DNA of 64,000 bases from CBDCVY01 sp965223245 (GTDB taxonomy: Bacteria > Nitrospinota > Nitrospinia > Nitrospinales > Nitrospinaceae): the NCBI GenBank assembly GCA_965223245.1, contig CBDCVY010000013.1:682001-746000 (forward strand). The letters run 5' to 3'. The notes beneath the pieces were generated by a model. That model was not told where the DNA came from and searched no databases. It was given only the letters and a program-made list of their open reading frames with translations. Below, piece by piece: positions 35,633-43,602 of the stretch (positions within the stretch are counted from its first letter, which is position 1; each line of letters starts with the position of its first letter). Made by a program: the position numbers and the translations under genes.

Positions 35633-36418
35633 TTATTCAATAGTTTTTTCTTCGGTTATTTTTGCCTGAATTCTAAAGCGTTTGCCATTAACTTCATAAT
35701 AAGCAGATTCGTTTAATTGGTTAGTGGTTAGTGCACGAATACGACAAATTAAGTCATGAGCTTGGACAGTTTGATTTAAATCGATTCGCTGAAGATTTTC
35801 TTTAAATAGGTCTTTACTGTTATGACTAGTGCCTTTTTCGTTTTTTTGAGAAATTCTTTTGTAATTTTTACTGGATAACTGTGGCCATGCAGTTTTAAAT
35901 ACTTTTAATTCCAATTCATTTATTTTTTTATATAAGCTGTGGGCGGTATCTCCTGAAGAAATTTTTATTTGTTCCTGACATACAATGTCTCCAGTATCTA
36001 TATCCTCATCCATAAAATGTAATGTGGCACCAATTGGTGTGTTATCTAAAATTGCCCAACTAGGGGTATGCCACCCACGATTAAAAGGTAGATAAGCTGG
36101 ATGTAAATTTAGAACACCATGCTTAGGTAAGCTTAAAACATCTTTAGGGACAATATAAGGGAAATGGATTCCAAATATGTAATCTAAATTTAAATTTTTA
36201 ATTGTTTCAATTCCCTTTTGTTCACGAAAAACTTTTCCTTTAAGGATTTTATCATCTTCTAGGAAAGGGACCATTGACTTTAGTAATTGGGCATGGGAGG
36301 CTTTTTTTTGAGAGGGTACTAATAAGGCTAGTGGGGGGGAGTTTTCTTCCAATAAAAATTTTAGGACTTTTACGGAAATTTCTCTATCGCCAGCAAATGC
36401 ATAACGTATTTCTCCCAT
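35633..36418 (-). CDS. Sugar N-formyltransferase
   Basis: This 261-residue protein of the methionyl-tRNA formyltransferase fold uses N10-formyl-tetrahydrofolate. The catalytic set is visible: N and H in L-N-L-H-P-A-Y-L-P-F-N-R-G and D in D-E-D-I-D-T-G-D. It is smaller than Fmt and lies within a sugar gene cluster, so it most likely formylates an amino sugar, as WbtJ/VioF-type enzymes do. A short C-terminal tail follows the catalytic domain. No acetyltransferase of LegH/PseH type is seen in the locus, which supports a formyl rather than acetyl group on N4 of the precursor. Start and stop are nearly fused with both neighbours. Confidence 0.87.
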   Translation of the reverse strand: MGEIRYAFAGDREISVKVLKFLLEENSPPLALLVPSQKKASHAQLLKSMVPFLEDDKILKGKVFREQKGIETIKNLNLDYIFGIHFPYIVPKDVLSLPKHGVLNLHPAYLPFNRGWHTPSWAILDNTPIGATLHFMDEDIDTGDIVCQEQIKISSGDTAHSLYKKINELELKVFKTAWPQLSSKNYKRISQKNEKGTSHNSKDLFKENLQRIDLNQTVQAHDLICRIRALTTNQLNESAYYEVNGKRFRIQAKITEEKTIE

Positions 36419-36427
36419 TTTCTATCC

Positions 36428-37558
36428 TCAATAGCTGTTAGTTTTATTTAAAAGGTTTGAGTTTAGTGAAAGCGTTTTCAGTAAACTGACTATCTTCTCA
36501 CCGGATTTCCCATCCCCATAAATATTTGTAAAGTTTTTTCCTGTTAATTTTAGAGCAGAGTTGATTCCGTTTTTAATGTCATCTGTATTTGTAAGAGTAT
36601 CGATTACATTGTCATTACGTTCTCGTTCTTTCTGGCGAGACCCAATATTGACTGTTGGTAAACTAAAGGAAGCCGACTCGATTATTCCACTACTTGAGTT
36701 TCCAATCATAACATCCGCTGCAGCTAACCAAGAGATAAATTTTTTGCGTGGTAAATGTACAACTCTTCGAAAGTTTGGGTTTTTGGAAAATTTATCTACA
36801 ACTTCTCTAATTGAGTTTCCTCCTGCGTCTGAGTTAGGCATTAAAATTAGAGATTGAAGAGAAGATTTAGAAAGAGCCTCCAAGAGTTGTTGCATTTGGG
36901 ATCCAGCATTTTTTTCTTCTTGTAACACAGGATGAAAAATAACTAATGCTATTGATTTTGACAAATCAAAATTATATTCATCGCAAAGTTCCTGTTTAGA
37001 AAGTTGGACCATTTGTTTTATTCCGTCTAATCCAGGAGCGCCTGTGACAAAAATATGTTTTTCCATTTCACCCATTCGAATTAAACGCTCTTTTGATTTC
37101 TCTGTTGTGACAAAATGGTAATGAGAAAGTTTGGAAATGGCATGACGAATAGGTTCATCCACAGTGCCAGAACGCTCTCCTCCATGAATATGGATCAAAG
37201 GAATATTCAAATGAATCGCTGCTAAAGCCCCGGCAAGTTGCTCTCCACGATCTCCTAAAACCATAACGAGGTCAGGGTTTTCTATTTGAAATGCATCTAC
37301 CATATTGATGATTTCTGTCCCTATTGATCGGGCCATTGAAGCACCAGAAGTATCTTTCAAATCAACTGAAATTTTACTACAAATCCTTAAACCACTTTTT
37401 TCTATTTCTTGGTATGTATTTCCATACTGAGAGGAAAGGTGCATTCCAGTTACACAAACTGAAATATCTAAATTAGGATCTTGATTGGCCTGAGTTAAAG
37501 TTGATTCCATTAAACCAAAATCGGCGCGTGTTCCCGAAACATAAATGATTTTTCTCAT
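36428..37558 (-). CDS. UDP-sugar 2-epimerase, hydrolysing (NeuC/LegG-like)
   Basis: This 376-residue enzyme of the UDP-GlcNAc 2-epimerase family releases UDP and inverts C2 to give the free manno-sugar used by NeuB-type synthases. Motifs include G-T-R-A-D-F-G-L at the start, H-I-H-G-G-E near 118, and G-N-S-S-S-G-I-I-E for UDP binding near 285. The G-E-R-S-G-T-V-D-E stretch is typical of the hydrolysing NeuC/LegG/PseG-related type. The start at 37558 makes an ATGA overlap with the upstream NeuB-like gene; the 11 residues of a longer frame lie inside that gene. Confidence 0.9.
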   Translation of the reverse strand: MRKIIYVSGTRADFGLMESTLTQANQDPNLDISVCVTGMHLSSQYGNTYQEIEKSGLRICSKISVDLKDTSGASMARSIGTEIINMVDAFQIENPDLVMVLGDRGEQLAGALAAIHLNIPLIHIHGGERSGTVDEPIRHAISKLSHYHFVTTEKSKERLIRMGEMEKHIFVTGAPGLDGIKQMVQLSKQELCDEYNFDLSKSIALVIFHPVLQEEKNAGSQMQQLLEALSKSSLQSLILMPNSDAGGNSIREVVDKFSKNPNFRRVVHLPRKKFISWLAAADVMIGNSSSGIIESASFSLPTVNIGSRQKERERNDNVIDTLTNTDDIKNGINSALKLTGKNFTNIYGDGKSGEKIVSLLKTLSLNSNLLNKTNSY

Positions 37559-38601
37559 GTTTCCAAGTCTGTCCATTGAAGTGTATGCCACTGAGGAAGG
37601 TTATTCCGGACTTTTAAGTTAACAACTTTATTTATTTCTTTAGGGGGGATTCCATTTCCGGGTCTCAGTAATACAAGCATTGCCGAATCTAATTTTTCTC
37701 CGGCTTTTAACTCTCGATTCAGTGTAATGCTTTTTCGAACTAAGGATCGTATAGGTAATTCAGATTCGCAAGGAGCTTTAATTCCATCCCCTAACGCATT
37801 AGAGATAGATCTGATGTTTTTAATCATTTCTATTAATTCACTTGGTTCTAAAGAAGCTGAGTGGTCGGGACCTGGAAGAGAGCGATCTAAAGTAAAATGT
37901 TTTTCAACGATTTTGGCGCCCAGCGCTACAGCAGCCGCTGAAATAAATATTCCTTCTGTATGATCCGAGTATCCAACCGGTAAGTTAAATTTATTTTTTA
38001 AAGTATGCATAGCTCTTAAATTTACGTCTTTTGGGAGAGCAGGGTAATTTGAGGTGCAGTGAAGCAGTGTTAATTTTTCAGGGAGAGGTTCTTTGTATTG
38101 ACAACTTTCCCGAGTTTCCCGGAAACATTGAACCGCTTCTTGAACTTCCTCTAAAGTAGACATCCCAGTCGAAATAATCAGTGGAATATTGGATTTGGCT
38201 AAATGGCTGATTAAAGGAAAATTTGTTATCTCTCCGGAGGGGAGTTTTAAGCGTTTTACACCTAAATCTAAAAGAAAATCTGCCGATTGTTCGTCAAAGG
38301 GGGTGGACATAAACTCTATGTCAAGTTCATCACATCTTTTTTTTAATTTTTTATGTAGAGAGGGAGAGAGTTCTAAAGATTGCAACATAGAGAACTGATC
38401 ATTTCCTCCGGTTTGTTTTTTTTGGTACTCGGCAAGTTGTGTTCCGGGTTTTGCAAGAGCTTCCGCGCGAAAAGATTGGAATTTGACGGCGTCTGCTCCA
38501 GCTTTTGCGGCAACTTCTACCAGTTTTATTGCGAGTTCCTCTGATCCATTATGATTGACTCCTGCCTCAGCAATAATAAAGCAATTTGGAGAATTTACCA
38601 T
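37555..38601 (-). CDS. Nonulosonic acid synthase (NeuB/LegI-like)
   Basis: This 348-residue enzyme condenses phosphoenolpyruvate with a six-carbon N-acyl mannosamine derivative to form a nine-carbon sialic-acid-like sugar. The TIM-barrel NeuB domain starts I-I-A-E-A-G-V-N-H-N-G and contains K-F-Q-S-F, K-L-P-S-G-E and S-D-H-T-E-G. A C-terminal antifreeze-like SAF domain (about 285-348) has R-K-S-I-T and L-R-P-G-N-G-I-P. The ATG at 38601 was chosen because the family starts just there and the upstream part of the frame is inside the SDR gene. Whether the product is sialic, legionaminic or pseudaminic acid cannot be read off alone; the aminotransferase and formyltransferase favour a legionaminic type. 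Confidence 0.93.
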   Translation of the reverse strand: MVNSPNCFIIAEAGVNHNGSEELAIKLVEVAAKAGADAVKFQSFRAEALAKPGTQLAEYQKKQTGGNDQFSMLQSLELSPSLHKKLKKRCDELDIEFMSTPFDEQSADFLLDLGVKRLKLPSGEITNFPLISHLAKSNIPLIISTGMSTLEEVQEAVQCFRETRESCQYKEPLPEKLTLLHCTSNYPALPKDVNLRAMHTLKNKFNLPVGYSDHTEGIFISAAAVALGAKIVEKHFTLDRSLPGPDHSASLEPSELIEMIKNIRSISNALGDGIKAPCESELPIRSLVRKSITLNRELKAGEKLDSAMLVLLRPGNGIPPKEINKVVNLKVRNNLPQWHTLQWTDLET

Positions 38602-39404
38602 ACGCTTAATCCGCCATCGATGACAATATTTTGCCCGGTAATATAAGAGGAGGAATCTGAAGCAAGGAATAAGACGGCTCCGCACATTTCTTCTGCTTCT
38701 GCCATGCGGCCCAAAGGCACCCTTTGACTATAACGATCAATAAAAGTTTTATTTTGACCGCTAAATACACCTCCCGGTGTTATTGCATTTACTCGAACTC
38801 CCTTGTGTCCCCAATAGGAAGCTAAATATTTCGTGAGTCCCCATAAAGCTGCCTTACTAGTGCTATAAACTGCTGGAGTATTTATACTTCGACCCTCATA
38901 TTCTGAGCCTTCATAAATTCTTTGATCAGGAGCTAAAATTCCGTAAATGGAAAGAGTATTAATAATGCTACCTTTTCCTCTCCGAGCCATTTCAGTTCCA
39001 AAGACTTGGCAACCAAGCATAACACCTGTGGTATTAATTTCCATGACTGAATTCCAATCTTCTAAAGGAAATGATTCAAAGGGTTCAAAAAAATTAGGAC
39101 TTTTTGCGGCTGCATTATTTATTAAAACATCTACTTCTCCCATTTCTGAGGTTATTTTTTTTTGGAGAGAATTTAAGTCTGATAAATTTGTTACATCTCC
39201 ACCAAAGGCAATAATAGAATTAGGATGACTTTCATTTATTTCGTTTGCAAACTGAGAAGCTTTTTCTAAGTTGCGGTCAAATATAGCAAGGCGAGCCCCT
39301 TTCCCAACCAACGCTTTAGAAAACCTTGTGCCTAATATTCCTGCTCCTCCGGTGAGGAGAACAATTTTATCGGTTAGATCAAAATTAATTTTGTTGTTTT
39401 TCAA
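38595..39404 (-). CDS. SDR oxidoreductase (PtmA-like) of the nonulosonic acid cluster
   Basis: This 269-residue classical short-chain dehydrogenase has T-G-G-A-G-I-L-G for NAD(P) near residue 18, N-N-A near 98, the Y-S-T-S-K catalytic pair near 186, and a typical I-D-G-G-L end. It resembles the SDR found beside CMP-sugar synthetases in flagellin-glycosylation clusters (PtmA next to PtmB). The start appears to be a TTG with GAGAG upstream, giving a 20-base overlap with the previous gene, so it is coupled to it. The role within the pathway (oxidation or reduction of a hexosamine intermediate) is not settled. Confidence 0.82.
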   Translation of the reverse strand: MKNNKINFDLTDKIVLLTGGAGILGTRFSKALVGKGARLAIFDRNLEKASQFANEINESHPNSIIAFGGDVTNLSDLNSLQKKITSEMGEVDVLINNAAAKSPNFFEPFESFPLEDWNSVMEINTTGVMLGCQVFGTEMARRGKGSIINTLSIYGILAPDQRIYEGSEYEGRSINTPAVYSTSKAALWGLTKYLASYWGHKGVRVNAITPGGVFSGQNKTFIDRYSQRVPLGRMAEAEEMCGAVLFLASDSSSYITGQNIVIDGGLSVW

Positions 39405-40083
39405 GTTTTTCTCTCATTAAAATATCTACTAGTTTAAAGTCGATGGGTTCATCAATGTCGATAGATCTTTCACGCGGCATAATGTAGAGTTTAGCATTAC
39501 CATCCCATAGGCCCTTAGATAAAGTTTTTAAATGCCAAACGTAGATAGAAGCATTCATTGAATAAACTTTTGGTGCCAACTGTCTGCTATAGACATTATT
39601 GTTTGGAGGTTTTACTAACTGAAAGTATCCTTTTGAATTTTGCTCCACCATATTGAAATAGGGATTTTTTTCAGCTTCATAGCCAGTAATAACAACGTCA
39701 GTATTTTCATCAAGAAGATTTAGGCAGGAATTAATATCTTCCAAATTTCGCAATGGAGAAGTCGGGTCTAAATCTACAATAGTGTTAACCTGGATCCCCG
39801 AATTTATTACCCAATCCACCAGGTGTTGGATAACTGGTATTTTTGCTGATGTCTTGGTTGCCAATTCAGCGGGTCTTAAAAAAGGTACATTTGCTCCTGC
39901 TTGTTTTGCTATTTCAGCGATTTCCTGATCATCAGTTGAGACAAAAGTATGATCAATTTGAGGACAGGAAAGAGCTTGCTCAATGGTATGAGTTATTAGG
40001 GGTTTTCCCACTAACATTTTAATGTTTTTTCTTGGGACTCCTTGTGAACCACCACGAGCGCAAATTGTGCAAATAGTACTCAT
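39385..40083 (-). CDS. CMP-nonulosonic acid synthetase (NeuA/PtmB/LegF-like)
   Basis: This cytidylyltransferase activates the nine-carbon sugar with CTP. The 232 residues match the family: A-R-G-G-S-Q-G-V-P-R-K-N at the N-terminus (CTP binding), F-V-S-T-D-D-Q-E, and L-D-P-T-S-P-L-R near 105. A D-I-D-E-P-I-D segment near the C-terminus supplies metal-binding aspartates. The ATG at 40083 forms a TAATG junction with the preceding oxidoreductase gene. With NeuB- and NeuC-like enzymes next door, its sugar substrate is their product. Confidence 0.92.
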   Translation of the reverse strand: MSTICTICARGGSQGVPRKNIKMLVGKPLITHTIEQALSCPQIDHTFVSTDDQEIAEIAKQAGANVPFLRPAELATKTSAKIPVIQHLVDWVINSGIQVNTIVDLDPTSPLRNLEDINSCLNLLDENTDVVITGYEAEKNPYFNMVEQNSKGYFQLVKPPNNNVYSRQLAPKVYSMNASIYVWHLKTLSKGLWDGNAKLYIMPRERSIDIDEPIDFKLVDILMREKLEKQQN

Positions 40084-41057
40084 TAATTTCCTCCGTTATT
40101 AGCAAGCACAGCCAATGCAGCACTTTTTAAACCTTCTTGAATATCTTGCGAGGTTTGACTTTTGGTTCTTACAGCGTCCAAAAACTCTTTCATTGCGGTA
40201 AAATACGTCTGTGAAACATCAAATCCCATTGGACCACAATTAATTGATTTTACACAATCTGGAAGCACTAAATCTAAACTCTTTTTTGGTAAATCCCAAA
40301 TCAAAGTTCCTTTTTCACCAACGATTTCATAACGTCGATTGAGTTGTCTAGAAACATAATCCATTGAGACAGTTACTAAAGGGGAGCCCGTTTGTTTTCC
40401 CAAGAGAATAATCGCGGTATCTTCCGAATCAATTTCCAAGGAGCTGAATTTACCTTTAAGTGACTTCACAGTATCAAATTCACCAAATAACCATCGTGCC
40501 ATATCTAATTCATGAATCAAATCCATAATGACCCCGCCGCCCATGGATTTTTGAGCGCTATAACTTGATCTATAATTTTGGGAGGGGCGCCAATCAGGTA
40601 GCCACTGTCCAACAGAAAAGGAAGCACGTACGATCTTACCCAGAACATTGGATTTTATCAAATCTCTTACTTTTAACAAAGAAGGTAGAAAACGTAGATT
40701 GCAACCTACCATTGTAGTTTCTGAATAATTGCTGGATTCTAAGAGACTTGTTAGTTGACCAATTTGATTTTGTTGAGTTAGAACGGGCTTTTCAATATAT
40801 ATTGGAATCTTTGTTTTAATTAATGGAATCAATGTTTCAAAATGTAGAGAAGAGGGGTTGCAAATTATAGCAAAATCGGGTGAATTTGTTAGAGCTTCAT
40901 TTAATGAATAATATGTTTTTACCGGATATGGATTAGTATCTGAATTTTTATTTGGATTTTTGCGAGAAAGAATTAACGCAATGTTCGGTGCTAAAGATCG
41001 GATATTTTTAAAATGCCTTTGACCTATAGATCCCATCCCGATAATTAGAGCCATCAT
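40083..41057 (-). CDS. Gfo/Idh/MocA-family sugar oxidoreductase
   Basis: This 324-residue NAD(P)-dependent dehydrogenase has an N-terminal Rossmann fold with G-M-G-S-I-G-Q-R-H and the E-K-P-V motif near residue 93. A C-terminal alpha/beta domain contains G-G-G-V-I-M-D-L-I-H-E-L-D with the conserved H and D. Such enzymes oxidise or reduce a sugar ring carbon, and in Campylobacter-type clusters a related gene (ptmF) accompanies legionaminic acid synthesis; similarity to that gene is inferred from context only. Two adjacent ATGs are possible starts. It overlaps the CMP synthetase by one base. Confidence 0.82.
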   Translation of the reverse strand: MMALIIGMGSIGQRHFKNIRSLAPNIALILSRKNPNKNSDTNPYPVKTYYSLNEALTNSPDFAIICNPSSLHFETLIPLIKTKIPIYIEKPVLTQQNQIGQLTSLLESSNYSETTMVGCNLRFLPSLLKVRDLIKSNVLGKIVRASFSVGQWLPDWRPSQNYRSSYSAQKSMGGGVIMDLIHELDMARWLFGEFDTVKSLKGKFSSLEIDSEDTAIILLGKQTGSPLVTVSMDYVSRQLNRRYEIVGEKGTLIWDLPKKSLDLVLPDCVKSINCGPMGFDVSQTYFTAMKEFLDAVRTKSQTSQDIQEGLKSAALAVLANNGGN

Positions 41058-41063
41058 TAAATT

Positions 41064-42185
41064 TTATCCTCGATATTTTTTCAAAAAAAGTAGTTTTAGA
41101 TATGGGTAATGCCTTTCAAAAGACCACCAATAAATAATGCCTAATAGATTACATATTAAAAAATAAATTGAAAAGGTTATCCACCCCAAGCTTTCCAAAA
41201 ACTTAAATGAAACCATAAAATGAATTAGCGAATAATGTGTTAGATAAAGAGAATAGGAATAATCTGCCAAAAATTTTGGAAAGGGTTTTCTTGACTTTAA
41301 ACTCTTCTCACCCAAAAATATAAATACTAAAATAAAACCAAGTAAAAAAATAAACCCAAAATTAAAATCGTAAAATGTAAATGGCTCCCATTTAAACTGA
41401 GTTTGCACCAAAGAAACCCAAAGAATTCGAACTACCAAAACTCCAAACCCAATTGATAAAATACAAACTAAGAAACGTAAATTTATATTTTTAAAAGCGA
41501 ATAAATTTTGGTTTTTGTAAAAAGAAAAATACCAGAATGCAATAAAAGCGCTTGAAAACCAAACTAAGGTTAATCCTTCTCCAGTACCAGCTACCATATT
41601 AAACAATGGAAAAATTCCCACAAAAACAAGGATGGAGAAAAACTTTAAAAAACTATTTTTTATAAGATGATTTTTAAAGAAAACCCAACCGAAGAATAAA
41701 TAAATCCACCATTCAATAGCTACTGTCCATAAGGGACGTCCTGATCCAAATGTTGCAAGTTTTAAGGAGGAGAGGTTTAAAGCTTTATCGGCTAATAAAC
41801 CTAGCGGAAATTGTTGGAACATAAAAATATTCGCAACGAAATGCTTTATTGAAAAGTACTGATAATAATTATGGGTTTTAGAATTATAGAGGATTATAGA
41901 ATCTAAAATGAGTATGAATATAAGGCAAGGAAGATAGGGAGTAAAAATCCTGAAAAATCTGTCTACAAAATAAGATTTTAGGCTGTACCCAGGATTGTTC
42001 TTCTTTTTTTCTAAAGTCGTATAGCAAATTAAAAACCCCGAAAGAATAAAGAATATTAGGACCCCAAAGTTTCCTAGCATCAGAATATTCTTTTCTCCTC
42101 CACGAGTAAGAATATGATTAATCAATACCAATTGAGCAGCAAGTACTCTCATGATATCAAGGAAGGATGACTGATTTCCGTTCAT
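41064..42185 (-). CDS. Acyltransferase 3 family O-acyltransferase
   Basis: This 373-residue integral membrane protein has about ten TM helices. It begins with the AT3 pattern F-L-D-I-M-R-V-L-A-A-x-x-V-L-I-N-H and has G-F-L-I near 52 and R-x-x-R/P-Y-L-P in the next loop, as in OafA/WbpC-type O-acetyltransferases. It likely adds acetyl groups to the surface glycan at the periplasmic side of the inner membrane. The sugar target is unknown. The gene lies 14 bases after the HisH-like gene in the same transcript. Confidence 0.88.
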   Translation of the reverse strand: MNGNQSSFLDIMRVLAAQLVLINHILTRGGEKNILMLGNFGVLIFFILSGFLICYTTLEKKKNNPGYSLKSYFVDRFFRIFTPYLPCLIFILILDSIILYNSKTHNYYQYFSIKHFVANIFMFQQFPLGLLADKALNLSSLKLATFGSGRPLWTVAIEWWIYLFFGWVFFKNHLIKNSFLKFFSILVFVGIFPLFNMVAGTGEGLTLVWFSSAFIAFWYFSFYKNQNLFAFKNINLRFLVCILSIGFGVLVVRILWVSLVQTQFKWEPFTFYDFNFGFIFLLGFILVFIFLGEKSLKSRKPFPKFLADYSYSLYLTHYSLIHFMVSFKFLESLGWITFSIYFLICNLLGIIYWWSFERHYPYLKLLFLKKYRG

Positions 42186-42199
42186 TCAGGTTAGATTTA

Positions 42200-42844
42200 T
42201 TAGCTATTTATAAATTCATTAATTATTTTTAGGCCGTATTGCCCACTTTTTTCAGGATGAAACTGACATCCGTAAAGATTTTCTGATTTTAATGCTGCAC
42301 ATAGAAGGTGGCCGTTATAGTCGCAATCCGCTAATCGATTAGATTTATTTTTTGGGATGGCTACATATGAATGGACAAAATACATTGAGGCTGCTTTGGG
42401 TAATTGGGAGAAAATTGTTTCTCTCCAGTTGGGATAGGCCTCAGAAGCCAATAATTTATTCCATCCAATATGGGGAATTTTATGAGCAAAACCCTTTTTA
42501 CCCGTACTTGAAATTTTAACTACATTTCCGGGGATTAATCCAAGTCCAGGGTGGTTACCAAATTCTTCGCTATTGTCTAGCATCATTTGCATTCCTAGGC
42601 AAATTCCTAAAAAAGGTTTTCCAGATTTACCGAATACTTTAATAGGTTCAACCAAGTTGCAGCTATTAAGTTCTTTCATTCCATTTTTAAAAGCCCCTAC
42701 CCCCGGTAGAACCAAGCGACTTGCCTTTGCAATCTCTTGACCGCTTTGAGCAATGTAAACCTTGGCTCCGCAGTGCTCAAAGGCCCTTACAACGTTCAAA
42801 AGATTACTCATGTTATAATCTACAACTGTAACTTTAGGTATCAT
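42200..42844 (-). CDS. HisH-like glutaminase subunit, partner of the sugar amidotransferase
   Basis: This 214-residue class I glutamine amidotransferase provides ammonia. The Cys-His-Glu set is visible: G-I-C-L-G-M-Q near 80, and Q-F-H-P-E near 192. It is coupled to the HisF-like gene by an ATGA overlap. No other histidine-synthesis genes are near, and the sugar amidotransferase lies just upstream, as in wbpG-hisH2-hisF2 of Pseudomonas O-antigen loci. The likely job is therefore ammonia supply for acetamidino-group formation on a sugar, not histidine synthesis. Confidence 0.88.
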   Translation of the reverse strand: MIPKVTVVDYNMSNLLNVVRAFEHCGAKVYIAQSGQEIAKASRLVLPGVGAFKNGMKELNSCNLVEPIKVFGKSGKPFLGICLGMQMMLDNSEEFGNHPGLGLIPGNVVKISSTGKKGFAHKIPHIGWNKLLASEAYPNWRETIFSQLPKAASMYFVHSYVAIPKNKSNRLADCDYNGHLLCAALKSENLYGCQFHPEKSGQYGLKIINEFINS

Positions 42845-43602
42845 AGTTTTCGAACATTTAAATTTGCTTCGATTGCATGTTTTCTGATTTCAACCAAATC
42901 CATTCTTTTATAATGAAGTATATCTGCCATCGAAACCGCGTCAACATGACCTTCTTGAATTACTTCAATCATGTCTTTTGGGTTACCCATCCCCCCACTT
43001 GCTATCAAGGGGACTTTGATATCTTGGTTGACCGCTTTAATAAGATTTACATCAAAGCCTTTTCGCGTCCCTTCTCTGTCAACAGAAGTGAGTAAAATTT
43101 CTCCTGCACCAAGAGTGACGCCTTCCTTAACCCAATTCACAACATCTAAACCCGTTTTTTCTCTACCATTATCGGTGTAAGCCTCCCATTTTTCATTTGT
43201 TATTTGTTTTGCCTCAATAGAGAGAACCATACATTGGGACCCAAAACGGTTGGAAACTTCACTAATTAATTCTGGTCGCTTGATGGCAGCAGTATTTATA
43301 GCGACCTTATCTGCTCCAGACCGCAAAATTTGCTTCACATCTTCAATTGATCGAATTCCTCCACCTACAGTAATAGGTATAAAAATATCCTTTACAGTTT
43401 TTTGAATTATTTCTTGAAGGTTGTTTCTTCCATATAGGCTTGCGACAATGTCCATATAAATTAATTCGTCAGCCCCATCCTCATAATATTTTTTTGCAAA
43501 TAGATTAGGATTGCCCATTACACGCAAACCTTCCAGGTGGATTCCTTTTACAAGGTTGGGGCCCTTAATGTCCAGTCTAGGAATTAACCGAACATTACTC
43601 AT
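42841..43602 (-). CDS. HisF-like cyclase subunit, partner of the sugar amidotransferase
   Basis: This 253-residue TIM-barrel protein of the HisF family begins I-P-R-L-D-I-K-G (HisF normally has I-P-C-L-D-V) and has V-G-G-G-I-R and a mid-barrel D-R-E-G-T. The cysteine-to-arginine change at the I-P-C position and the overlap with the amidotransferase (ATGA) suggest a specialised copy that channels ammonia rather than making imidazole glycerol phosphate. The ATG at 43602 was chosen over a longer frame starting at 43650, which reads through the upstream gene. Confidence 0.86.
   Translation of the reverse strand: MSNVRLIPRLDIKGPNLVKGIHLEGLRVMGNPNLFAKKYYEDGADELIYMDIVASLYGRNNLQEIIQKTVKDIFIPITVGGGIRSIEDVKQILRSGADKVAINTAAIKRPELISEVSNRFGSQCMVLSIEAKQITNEKWEAYTDNGREKTGLDVVNWVKEGVTLGAGEILLTSVDREGTRKGFDVNLIKAVNQDIKVPLIASGGMGNPKDMIEVIQEGHVDAVSMADILHYKRMDLVEIRKHAIEANLNVRKL

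Noticed and set aside
42200..43602. HisH/HisF as evidence of a histidine operon
   Set aside because: No other his gene is nearby, and the pair is fused by overlaps to a sugar amidotransferase.
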